From an uncultured Lachnospiraceae bacterium (lineage in GTDB: Bacteria > Bacillota > Clostridia > Lachnospirales > Lachnospiraceae): a DNA stretch of 64,000 bases. This document shows positions 16,670 to 23,391 of the stretch, one piece after another. The notes under the pieces were generated by a model, which saw only the letters and a program-made list of their open reading frames with translations, made no database searches and was not told the DNA's origin. Made by a program: the position numbers and the translations under genes. Position 1 is the stretch's first letter, and each line of letters begins with the position of its first letter. The stretch lies in NCBI GenBank assembly GCA_937920345.1, contig CALGVA010000037.1, positions 1-64,000 of the forward strand, given 5' to 3'.

Positions 16670-17791
16670 ATGCGGGAAAATAATTTCTACGGTAAGAGAC
16701 ATAAGAAGAAGCGCAGAGGAAGCGAGAACGGACTGCTGATCGGATCGATCATATTGTGTCTTGTGACGCTGTCAGCGATTACGATCAGCCTCATGATGGT
16801 ATTTAAGTGCCGTTCCGTGCAGATGGAAAACACGGCGGTTATGAATGAACTGGAAGCGATCCGCATGGATGAGACGGTTACTTATACGCAGGGGGAAGTG
16901 GACGCCATGATCGCTAAGGCGGTGGAGGATACCGCCGGCAGTACAACCGAGGAAGTCAGGACGGAGTTTCTGGATAAATTAAAGGAACTCATGCTGACCG
17001 GAGACGGCACCACGGCGATGCTGCGCTATTTCTATCCGGATGAAATTGTGGTGGCGGATACCGGGCAGTATTATTTCTTCCCGATTCTGGAGTCGCTTGC
17101 ACACCATACATATGATCAGGCAAAGTTCTCCATGGATGATAACATGGTTATGAGCTATTATGAGAACGGGGAGAAGATATCCTATAAAGGAATCGATGTC
17201 TCCAAATATCAGGGGAAAATCAACTGGAAAGAGGTGGCGGAGGATGACGTGGAATACGCATTTATCCGGCTGGGTATCAGGGGATATACGGAGGGCGAGA
17301 TTCTGGAAGATGAAACCTTCGAGGATAACATCAAAGGTGCACGGCAGAATGATATAGATGTGGGCGTGTACTTCTTTACACAGGCGACAAGTGTGGAAGA
17401 GGCGGAGGAAGAGGCGCAGTATGTGCTGGATACGATAGAACCTTACAATGTGTCTTATCCTGTAGTGCTCGATGTGGAGGCGGTAACCAATGCGAATGCC
17501 AGAACCAAAGATCTGACGAAAGAGGAACGGACACAGTACTGTATCGCCTTTTGTGAAATGATCCGCAATGCCGGTTACAAGCCGATGATCTACGGCAATC
17601 TGAAAACGTTTATGCTGCTTCTCGATCTGGAGCAGCTGGAGGATTATGACAAGTGGTTTGCTTTCTATGATGAGCAGCTTTATTACCCTTATGATTTCAA
17701 GGTGTGGCAGTATACGGATACCGGTACAGTGAAGGGAATCAAGGGCGAGGTCGATTTGAATATCAGCTTTGAGAATCTGGCGGATGAGTGA
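16670..17791 (+). CDS. Membrane-anchored GH25 lysozyme-like protein
   Basis: Glycoside hydrolase family 25 (muramidase) domain on a membrane anchor. A basic N-terminus (KRHKKKRRGS) precedes one hydrophobic helix at about 24-46, an extracytoplasmic linker of about 120 residues follows, and the GH25 domain spans about 165-370. Motifs are YKGIDVSKYQGKINW, YAFIRLGIRGYTEG, VVLDVEA with the catalytic acidic pair, and VDLNISF at the end. The type II anchor makes it a tethered wall remodelling enzyme rather than a secreted lysin. RBS AAGGAG. It pairs with the upstream YitT-like gene. Confidence 0.88.
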   Translation: MRENNFYGKRHKKKRRGSENGLLIGSIILCLVTLSAITISLMMVFKCRSVQMENTAVMNELEAIRMDETVTYTQGEVDAMIAKAVEDTAGSTTEEVRTEFLDKLKELMLTGDGTTAMLRYFYPDEIVVADTGQYYFFPILESLAHHTYDQAKFSMDDNMVMSYYENGEKISYKGIDVSKYQGKINWKEVAEDDVEYAFIRLGIRGYTEGEILEDETFEDNIKGARQNDIDVGVYFFTQATSVEEAEEEAQYVLDTIEPYNVSYPVVLDVEAVTNANARTKDLTKEERTQYCIAFCEMIRNAGYKPMIYGNLKTFMLLLDLEQLEDYDKWFAFYDEQLYYPYDFKVWQYTDTGTVKGIKGEVDLNISFENLADE

Positions 17792-17817
17792 GACAGCCGG
17801 CGGGACGGTTTCAGACG

Positions 17818-17856
17818 AAAAACATCTGCAATTTGCAGATTCACAGGTTGTTTTTG
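17818..17856 (+). terminator. Terminator after the GH25 gene
   Basis: ATCTGCA/TGCAGAT stem (17824-17840) inside an outer pairing of AAAAACA with TTGTTTTT. The T-run ends just where the next promoter begins; the -35 TTGTTT at 17848 is part of the same T-rich tract. Confidence 0.5.
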
Positions 17857-17877
17857 AATCTTTGGATATGATACAAT
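17848..17877 (+). promoter_or_regulatory. Promoter of the DUF1905/C39-like gene
   Basis: TTGTTT (17848-17853), an 18-bp spacer and TACAAT (17872-17877) preceded by TGA (extended -10). It overlaps the 3' side of the preceding terminator. Confidence 0.5.
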
Positions 17878-17911
17878 AACATTACAATCAGATAGGAAAG
17901 GCGGACTGTTT

Positions 17912-18583
17912 ATGAAGTATGAATTTGAGGGTACGGTAGAATTTCGGGAAAATGAGAATACTATTGCGGTACCGTTTAACGTGTGGGAAGTGTGTGAGAA
18001 GGTGGGCGACGCACCGGTCAGAGTGTGTTTTGATGACGTATGCTTTATATGCGATCTGGTGCCGAAGGGGCAGGGATATTATGATATTCCTGTGAACCAG
18101 GATACGCTGTCCAAGGTGGAACTGGGCAAGAAATATCTGATCTCCATCGAGATCGTCGGCAATGTGATGAGCATGAGCAGTAACAGTCCGTACAGCACCC
18201 AGCATCCGATTCGTAAGATCGACGGGATCGATCTGGTAACCCAGCCGTGGGACGGATTATGCGGGCAGGCATGTCTGGCTATGATCGCCGGCACGACGCT
18301 GGATGAGATGAGCGACATCATGAAATGCCGCGAGTGGCAGGCGAATATGAGTAAGATGATCGCCACACTGGAATACCTCGGCCTCCGTCATGCAGATAAG
18401 ATCGTGTATACATTGGGAAAATCCGTGGAGCTGCCGCGCTGCTGCATCATCATGGAGCGGATGGGCAGATACAGCCATTATCTGGTACAGTTCGAAGGGA
18501 AATATTATGAGCCGAATCAGGGGATCCTGCCGGAGTTTGATATGACGAAAATGGTGGGATATCTGGAAGTGATCGCAGAGTAA
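17912..18583 (+). CDS. DUF1905-like domain fused to a C39-like cysteine protease domain
   Basis: Cytoplasmic-looking 223-residue protein with no signal peptide. Residues 1-85 (KYEFEGTVEF, AVPFNVWEV, VRVCFDDVCFICDLVPKGQGYYDIPV) resemble the DUF1905 beta-barrel. Residues 105-220 look like a papain-fold C39-type domain: Cys117 in DGLCGQACLAMIAG, His189 in YSHYLVQFEGKYYEPN, and acidic or Asn residues at 200-202 that could complete the active site. Such C39-like units are usually exported or part of bacteriocin exporters; here there is neither transporter nor leader peptide gene nearby. RBS AGGAAAGGCGG; own promoter and terminator. Enzymatic activity is inference. Confidence 0.6.
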   Translation: MKYEFEGTVEFRENENTIAVPFNVWEVCEKVGDAPVRVCFDDVCFICDLVPKGQGYYDIPVNQDTLSKVELGKKYLISIEIVGNVMSMSSNSPYSTQHPIRKIDGIDLVTQPWDGLCGQACLAMIAGTTLDEMSDIMKCREWQANMSKMIATLEYLGLRHADKIVYTLGKSVELPRCCIIMERMGRYSHYLVQFEGKYYEPNQGILPEFDMTKMVGYLEVIAE

Positions 18584-18639
18584 AGCGGCGTGAGAAACTG
18601 AAGCTGTTGTATAAAATTGAAGTTTTGCGGGATTTTATA

Positions 18640-18674
18640 GGGTGTCAAGAAAAAATACTTGACACCCTTTTTTT
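18640..18674 (+). terminator. Strong terminator whose 3' arm holds a -35 box
   Basis: Perfect 10-bp stem GGGTGTCAAG (18640-18649) / CTTGACACCC (18658-18667) with an A-rich 8-nt loop and seven T. The 3' arm contains TTGACA, which is correctly spaced to serve as the -35 of the next promoter. Confidence 0.88.
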
Positions 18675-18687
18675 AATATAGTAGAAT
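18659..18687 (+). promoter_or_regulatory. Promoter of ylxM-ffh
   Basis: TTGACA (18659-18664), a 17-bp spacer and TAGAAT (18682-18687). The -35 lies within the terminator stem. Start of transcription near 18694 excludes the in-frame ATG at 18686 and supports the ylxM start at 18740. Confidence 0.7.
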
Positions 18688-18739
18688 GCATAAGTCGGGA
18701 ATCATGCGGATATATGATTTCCCGCAGAAGGTTTGTGGC

Positions 18740-19102
18740 ATGGAGAAGATTGTAGAACAGGGAATTTTATATGATTTCTATGGAGAACTGCTGACAAAGC
18801 GCCAGCGCCAGATCTATGAGAACATCGTCTATGACAATCTTTCTCTGGGAGAGATCGCGCAGGAAGAAGGAATCAGCAGGCAGGCGGTACACGACATCGT
18901 CAAACGGTGTGACAGTGCATTACAGGAATATGAAGACAAGCTGCAGCTCATAGCCAGATTTGAGAATATCAAGGCGAAGATCTCCGCAATCAACAGACTG
19001 TCAGAACAGTTTGCAGAGTATGATAAGACTGACAGAGATACTTATATGGTCTACAGTGCACAGGTCAAGAAGCTGTCAGAAGAGATTCTGCAGGAGTTGT
19101 AA
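18740..19102 (+). CDS. ylxM: YlxM family HTH protein, SRP-associated
   Basis: UPF0122/YlxM protein (120 residues) with a sigma-70 region 4-like helix-turn-helix: LLTKRQRQIYENIVYDNLSLGEIAQEEGISRQAVHDIVKR, then a helical C-terminus. The family is encoded just before ffh and in related bacteria affects SRP GTPase function. Start at ATG 18740 with AAGG upstream, consistent with the promoter position. ffh follows about 100 bp later. Confidence 0.88.
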   Translation: MEKIVEQGILYDFYGELLTKRQRQIYENIVYDNLSLGEIAQEEGISRQAVHDIVKRCDSALQEYEDKLQLIARFENIKAKISAINRLSEQFAEYDKTDRDTYMVYSAQVKKLSEEILQEL

Positions 19103-19160
19103 CAGCCGGCAGGCAGAAAAGTTTATTCTCTTTATAGAAAGAAACCTGCATGAAGAAAAG

Positions 19161-19178
19161 GCATTTTGGTTTATGTAA
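19161..19178 (+). other. Start-stop mini-ORF upstream of ffh
   Basis: GGCATTTTGGTTTATGTAA: an ATG immediately followed by TAA (19173-19178), preceded by AAAAGG. The arrangement AAAGGCATT..GTTTAT-ATG is repeated at the true ffh start (AAAGGCATTAGTTTATATG). It may be a decoy initiation site or a short duplication. Confidence 0.4.
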
Positions 19179-19204
19179 GTCATTAGCGAAAGGCATTAGT
19201 TTAT

Positions 19205-20572
19205 ATGGCATTTGAAAGTCTCACGGACAAACTGCAGAATGTGTTTAAGAATCTGAGAGGCAAGGGACGCCTCACGGAGGAAGATGTCAAAGTTGCCCTG
19301 AAGGAAGTCAAGATGGCGCTTTTAGAGGCGGACGTCAACTTTAAAGTGGTGAAGCAGTTTGTAAAATCGGTGGAGGAACGCGCCATCGGAGCAGACGTTC
19401 TAAACGGGCTTAATCCGGGTCAGATGGTCATTAAGATCGTGAATGAGGAAATGGTTTCTCTGATGGGGTCTGAGACTACGGAGATCACATTACAGCCGGG
19501 CAAGTCCATTACGGTTATCATGATGTGCGGTCTGCAGGGTGCCGGTAAGACGACCACAACGGCCAAGATTGCCGGCAAGATGAAGCTGAAAGGCAAGAAA
19601 CCTCTGTTAGTGGCCTGTGATGTCTACAGACCGGCGGCGATCAAACAGTTACAGATCAACGGCGAGAAACAGCAGGTGGATGTGTTCTCCATGGGGGAGA
19701 ATCACAAACCGGTCAACATTGCCAGAGCGGCAATCGAACATGCACAGAAGAACGGGCATAACATTGTGATTCTGGATACGGCGGGACGCCTTCACATTGA
19801 CGAGGAGATGATGGCGGAACTGCAGGAGATCAAGGGCAGCGTGGAGGTACACCAGACGCTTCTGGTGGTAGATGCCATGACCGGTCAGGACGCCGTGAAT
19901 GTGGCGAAGGATTTTGATGAGAAGGTCGGCGTGGACGGTGTGATCCTATCCAAGATGGATGGTGATTCCAGAGGCGGAGCAGCACTTTCCATCAAGGCTG
20001 TGACAGGGAAGCCGATTCTGTATATCGGTATGGGAGAGAAGCTTTCCGATCTGGAACAGTTTTATCCCGATCGCATGGCAAGCAGGATCTTAGGCATGGG
20101 AGATGTGCTGACGCTGATTGAGAAGGCGCAGCAGAATATAGATATCGACGAAGAGAAAGAAAAACAGATGGCTGCCCGCATGAAGAAGGGTAAGTTTGAC
20201 TTCGACGATTATCTGGAAAGCATGAAACAGATGCGCAATATGGGCGGTCTGTCAGGAATCTTAAGCATGATGCCCGGCATGGGTGCTAAGATGGGCGATA
20301 TAGAGTCCATGGTTGATGAGAAACAGCTGGCCCGCATGGAAGCGATTGTTTTAAGTATGACCCCGGCGGAGCGGCAGAATCCCAAGCTCTTGAATCCGAG
20401 CCGGAAGCACCGGATCGCGCGGGGCGCAGGTGTGGATATTGCGGTAGTGAATAAATTTATTAAGCAGTTTGAACAGTCCCAGAAGATGATGAAGCAGCTT
20501 CCCGGTATGATGGGCGGCAAGAAGGGACGGGGCATGTTCGGTGGCATGGGTGGTATGAAATTCCCGTTTTAG
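19205..20572 (+). CDS. ffh: Signal recognition particle protein Ffh
   Basis: SRP54 GTPase (455 residues), which binds 4.5S/6S RNA and signal sequences. N domain at about 1-90, G1 GLQGAGKTTTTAKIAGKMK, then DVYRPAAIKQL, DTAGRLHIDEEMM, SKMDGDSRGGAALS, followed by a methionine-rich M domain (MKQMRNMGGLSGILSMMPGMG) ending GMMGGKKGRGMFGG. RBS AAAGG. Its receptor ftsY is encoded 5 kb upstream; the SRP RNA gene is not visible here. Confidence 0.97.
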   Translation: MAFESLTDKLQNVFKNLRGKGRLTEEDVKVALKEVKMALLEADVNFKVVKQFVKSVEERAIGADVLNGLNPGQMVIKIVNEEMVSLMGSETTEITLQPGKSITVIMMCGLQGAGKTTTTAKIAGKMKLKGKKPLLVACDVYRPAAIKQLQINGEKQQVDVFSMGENHKPVNIARAAIEHAQKNGHNIVILDTAGRLHIDEEMMAELQEIKGSVEVHQTLLVVDAMTGQDAVNVAKDFDEKVGVDGVILSKMDGDSRGGAALSIKAVTGKPILYIGMGEKLSDLEQFYPDRMASRILGMGDVLTLIEKAQQNIDIDEEKEKQMAARMKKGKFDFDDYLESMKQMRNMGGLSGILSMMPGMGAKMGDIESMVDEKQLARMEAIVLSMTPAERQNPKLLNPSRKHRIARGAGVDIAVVNKFIKQFEQSQKMMKQLPGMMGGKKGRGMFGGMGGMKFPF

Positions 20573-20616
20573 GGTTTCAAAATAAACAAACTATTTAATA
20601 CATGGAGGCAGAAAAA

Positions 20617-20862
20617 ATGGCAGTTAAAATCAGATTAAGAAGAATGGGACAGAAGAAACATCCTTACTACAGAATCGTAGTTGCAGATTCGAGATCTCCG
20701 AGAGACGGAAGATGTATTGATGAGATCGGTACTTATGATCCCAACACAGATCCCAGTACCTATAAGGTAGATGAGGAAGCGGCTAAGAAGTGGCTGGCAA
20801 ACGGTGCACAGCCCACTGAGATTGTCAACAGAATTTTCAAGAGCGTAGGCATTACAAAATAG
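20617..20862 (+). CDS. rpsP: 30S ribosomal protein S16
   Basis: 81-residue S16: MAVKIRLRRMGQKKHPYYR, VVADSRSPRDGR and TYDPNTDPSTYKVDEE are family hallmarks. Start at ATG 20617 behind GGAGG; the in-frame ATG at 20602 is 5 codons upstream and overlaps the RBS. It follows ffh by 44 bp in the standard ffh-rpsP order. Confidence 0.96.
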   Translation: MAVKIRLRRMGQKKHPYYRIVVADSRSPRDGRCIDEIGTYDPNTDPSTYKVDEEAAKKWLANGAQPTEIVNRIFKSVGITK

Positions 20863-20913
20863 GTTTTACTTTCAAAAGAAAGTATTCGAGAAGTCGGCTT
20901 CTGGAGGTGGACT

Positions 20914-21141
20914 ATGAAGGAATTGGTTGAAGTAATCGCAAAAGCTCTTGTTGAAAACCCGGATGAGGTTGTTGTAACGGAGAAAGAAGAAGGCAGGAAC
21001 ATTACTGTAGAGTTACATGTTGCAGCATCTGACATGGGTAAGGTGATCGGTAAACAGGGACGTATCGCCAAGGCAATTCGCTCTGTTGTGAAAGCGGCGT
21101 CATCGAAAGACAATAAGAGAGTGGATGTAGAGATCATCTGA
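20914..21141 (+). CDS. khpA: KH-domain RNA-binding protein KhpA (YlqC)
   Basis: 75-residue single KH domain with the GxxG loop in GKVIGKQGRIAKAIRSVV. KhpA proteins pair with KhpB and bind RNA, affecting cell division and elongation in other Firmicutes. RBS GGAGG. Fixed position between rpsP and rimM. Confidence 0.92.
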   Translation: MKELVEVIAKALVENPDEVVVTEKEEGRNITVELHVAASDMGKVIGKQGRIAKAIRSVVKAASSKDNKRVDVEII

Positions 21142-21145
21142 TCAG

Positions 21146-21175
21146 ACAGCCTCATGGAGTAATCTGTGAGGCTGT
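21146..21175 (+). other. Stem-loop after khpA
   Basis: ACAGCCTCA (21146-21154) pairs perfectly with TGAGGCTGT (21167-21175) around a 12-nt loop. Only scattered T follow, so it is probably a weak terminator or an mRNA end-stabilising hairpin separating khpA from rimM. Confidence 0.5.
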
Positions 21176-21189
21176 TGCTGTTATGCGCA

Positions 21190-21267
21190 GACCCGCGTAT
21201 GGAAATTTGCTGCTGACGCAGCACGCGGGTCGCGCGGCGAGCAGGGGAAGAAAAACCTTCCCTGCTC
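21190..21267 (+). other. Two-hairpin GC-rich leader in front of rimM
   Basis: GACCCGCGT (21190-21198) pairs with ACGCGGGTC (21223-21231), enclosing GCTGC/GCAGC (21209-21222) and a bulge. A second hairpin pairs GAGCAGGGGAAG (21239-21250) with CTTCCCTGCTC (21257-21267) with one bulged G. No T-run follows; the rimM RBS is about 8 nt downstream. It could be a translational control structure or a copy of a mobile stem-loop repeat. Confidence 0.45.
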
Positions 21268-21291
21268 GATTGAAAAAGGAGAACTGTTGAT

Positions 21292-21801
21292 ATGATATCG
21301 GAATTACAGGTAGGTGTTATCACACAGACGCATGGGATCAAAGGGGAAGTGAAAGTGTTCCCGACAACAGATGATGTTAATCGTTTTAAGAAATTAAAGG
21401 AAGTCATTATGGATACCGGCAGGGAACGGCTTACCATGGAGATAGAGGGCGTGAAGTTTTTCAAGCAGTATGCCATTCTCAAGTTCAAAGGCTATGATTC
21501 CATCAATGATATCGAGAAGTATAAGAGCGCGAAGCTCTATGTGGCGAGAGAGCAGGCTGTGAAACTGCAGAAGGACGAATATTTTATTGCGGACCTGATC
21601 GGTCTGCGTGTAGTGACGGAAGACGGGGAAGCCTTCGGCATGCTGAAGGACGTGCTGGCGACCGGCGCAAACGATGTGTACGTGGTGGAACGGGAGGACG
21701 GATCGGAGGTTCTGCTTCCGGCGATCAGAGAGTGTGTGAAAGCTGTTGATATGAAACAGGGACAGATCACCGTACACATTATGGACGGGCTGCTATCATA
21801 A
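21292..21801 (+). CDS. rimM: 16S rRNA processing protein RimM
   Basis: Ribosome maturation factor for the 30S head, which binds S19. The N-terminal RimM domain begins LQVGVITQTHGIKGEVKVFPTTDD and a PRC-barrel covers about 90-169 (DEYFIADLIGLRVVTEDGE, GANDVYVVEREDGSEVLLPAI). Length 169, usual. RBS AAGGAG. trmD follows, as in most bacteria. Confidence 0.94.
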   Translation: MISELQVGVITQTHGIKGEVKVFPTTDDVNRFKKLKEVIMDTGRERLTMEIEGVKFFKQYAILKFKGYDSINDIEKYKSAKLYVAREQAVKLQKDEYFIADLIGLRVVTEDGEAFGMLKDVLATGANDVYVVEREDGSEVLLPAIRECVKAVDMKQGQITVHIMDGLLS

Positions 21802-21802
21802 A

Positions 21803-21840
21803 ATTTACTTTACGGGCTCTGCTTTGCAGAACTGAGACAT
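21803..21840 (+). repeat. Dispersed stem-loop repeat, copy before trmD
   Basis: TTTACTTTACGGGC, then CTGC-TTT-GCAG and AACTGAGACA. It has the same layout as the element at 55897-55946 (TTAACTTTACGAG, small hairpin, CCTCGGATAA) and as the tandem units at 61073-61265. Directly followed by a second small palindrome (21841-21855). Confidence 0.4.
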
Positions 21841-21876
21841 ATGGGAATTTCCCATACAATATCTGGAGATGGCATT

Positions 21877-22665
21877 ATGATGAATTTTCATATTCTGACA
21901 CTTTTTCCGGAGATGGTAATGCAGGGGCTGCATACCAGCATCATCGGAAGAGCGGTAGAGAAAGAATATATATCGATAGAAGCGGTCAATATCCGTGATT
22001 ATACACTGGATAAGCACGGCAAGGTAGACGATTACACTTACGGCGGCGGTGCGGGGATGCTTATGCAGGCGCAGCCGGTATATGACGCGTATATGGCTGT
22101 TTTAGAGCAGATTGCGGTTAGAAAAAAAAGCGCGGACAAAGAGAGTGCATTCGATGAGAGCCTGCATGGAACCGAAGATAAAACTGCCGCAGGACATACC
22201 AGAGTCATCTACGTATCTCCGCAGGGCAGGACGTTTCATCAGAAGCTGGCGCAGGAGCTGGCGCAGGAAGAGGATCTGGTATTCCTGTGCGGGCACTATG
22301 AGGGAATCGATGAGAGGGTGCTGGAGGAGATTGTGACCGATGAGATATCCATCGGAGACTATGTGCTGACCGGCGGTGAACTGCCGGCTATGGTGATGAT
22401 CGACGCGATAGCCAGACTGGTACCGGGGGTGCTGCATAATGCCGATTCGGCCGTGACGGAATCTTTTTACGACGGCCTGCTGGAGTATCCACAGTATTCC
22501 AGACCGGAGGTGTGGCATGATAAGAGAGTGCCGGCTGTACTGATGAGCGGCGATCATGCAAAGGTGGACGCATGGCGGCTGGAGCAGTCGATCGAGCGGA
22601 CGAGGCAGCGCCGGCCCGACTTGTATGAGGCGTACAGGCGGCGTAACGGATCATCCGGCGGGTGA
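21877..22665 (+). CDS. trmD: tRNA (guanine37-N1)-methyltransferase TrmD
   Basis: SPOUT methyltransferase that makes m1G37 in tRNA to prevent frameshifting. The N-terminus is MNFHILTLFPEMV; the knot region contains YGGGAGMLMQ, CGHYEGIDERVLEE and SIGDYVLTGGELPAMVMIDAIARLVPGVL. Start chosen at the tandem ATG 21877/21880 behind GGAG at 21865; the in-frame ATG at 21841 has no RBS. A charged insert at about 87-112 (RKKSADKESAFDESLHGTE) lengthens the protein slightly. rplS, which normally follows, is missing. Confidence 0.95.
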   Translation: MMNFHILTLFPEMVMQGLHTSIIGRAVEKEYISIEAVNIRDYTLDKHGKVDDYTYGGGAGMLMQAQPVYDAYMAVLEQIAVRKKSADKESAFDESLHGTEDKTAAGHTRVIYVSPQGRTFHQKLAQELAQEEDLVFLCGHYEGIDERVLEEIVTDEISIGDYVLTGGELPAMVMIDAIARLVPGVLHNADSAVTESFYDGLLEYPQYSRPEVWHDKRVPAVLMSGDHAKVDAWRLEQSIERTRQRRPDLYEAYRRRNGSSGG

Positions 22666-22718
22666 CAGCTGACAGGCTGAAAGATTACGGGAAATTATTA
22701 AGCGGAAAGGTTTCAGGC

Positions 22719-22747
22719 TTGCAGAATCAGACGTTCTGTTGTACAAT
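22719..22747 (+). promoter_or_regulatory. Promoter of the small lipoprotein gene
   Basis: TTGCAG (22719-22724), a 17-bp spacer and TACAAT (22742-22747). The leader is about 45 nt before the RBS GGAGAGG. Confidence 0.6.
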
Positions 22748-22798
22748 GTAAAATGTTTTCGGCGGCTGAGAGTTTATGAGCTATGGAGAGGAGAGACA

Positions 22799-23179
22799 AT
22801 GAAAAAGCTGAGTTTTGTCATTTTATTTGTATTGGTATTTGCGGTGTCGGGCTGTGGTAAAAGTTCGACAGTTAAAATCGTCACGGAAGAAAAAACTTAT
22901 CCGGAGCCGGATGAAGTAGCCGGTAACCTGGAGAATGCCGGTTACACTGTGGAGCGCAGCGAGGGATTAGAGGGTCTGGAGGTGAAAACGGACAGAATTA
23001 AAGCAGTAAACGGTGACGAATACATAGATATATGCTACAATGTATCATCCGTGACAGATATGGATATGATCATAGAGTACTATATGGACTGTTATGAAAA
23101 GTACAATCTGGTGAGTGATACAGAAATTGTTTTTTGCTATAGTAACGATGTTGTGCTGGAAAGTGCCGGTTTACAATAA
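22799..23179 (+). CDS. Small secreted lipoprotein of unknown function
   Basis: 126-residue protein with a lipoprotein signal: MKKLSFVILFVLVFAVSGC, with the lipobox VSGC and lipidated Cys19. The mature part is acidic (TEEKTYPEPDEVAGNLENAGYTVE, AVNGDEYIDICYNV) with a pattern of amphipathic strand and helix; no family was recognised. Start at ATG 22799 with RBS GGAGAG; the upstream ATG 22739 is inside the promoter. It stands alone between trmD and the giant genes with its own promoter and terminator. Confidence 0.75.
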   Translation: MKKLSFVILFVLVFAVSGCGKSSTVKIVTEEKTYPEPDEVAGNLENAGYTVERSEGLEGLEVKTDRIKAVNGDEYIDICYNVSSVTDMDMIIEYYMDCYEKYNLVSDTEIVFCYSNDVVLESAGLQ

Positions 23180-23198
23180 AAAATATTATGTTAATTAG

Positions 23199-23230
23199 AA
23201 AAGTGCCTGATGTGGATCAGGTGCTTTTTT
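23199..23230 (+). terminator. Terminator after the lipoprotein gene
   Basis: AAAAGTGCCTGAT pairs with ATCAGGTGCTTTTTT (two G-U pairs, 4-nt loop), ending in six T. Confidence 0.8.
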
Positions 23231-23256
23231 GTATGAATAAAGTTTCCGAAAATACC

Positions 23257-23330
23257 AGAAAACAGGTAAAGCGCGTTGACGAATGGAAGAGGGGTATTGT
23301 ATACTTATTAAGTATGTTTTCTTGGAAAAT
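23257..23330 (+). promoter_or_regulatory. Promoter of giant gene 1 within a conserved box
   Basis: TTGACG (23276-23281), an 18-bp spacer and TATACT (23300-23305). It lies in a 74-nt block nearly identical to the one before giant gene 2 (34325-34395). Conserved parts are AGAAAACAGG upstream of the -35, GCGTTGACGA around it, GAGGGGTA in the spacer and AGTAT-R-TTTTCTT at the likely transcription start. Conservation beyond the hexamers suggests a shared regulator or initially transcribed sequence control. Confidence 0.65.
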
Positions 23331-23391
23331 TTAAGTGGTAGATAATAGTTTGTTACGGGAGAATATACAGAAAATAAAGGAGGAAATAAAG

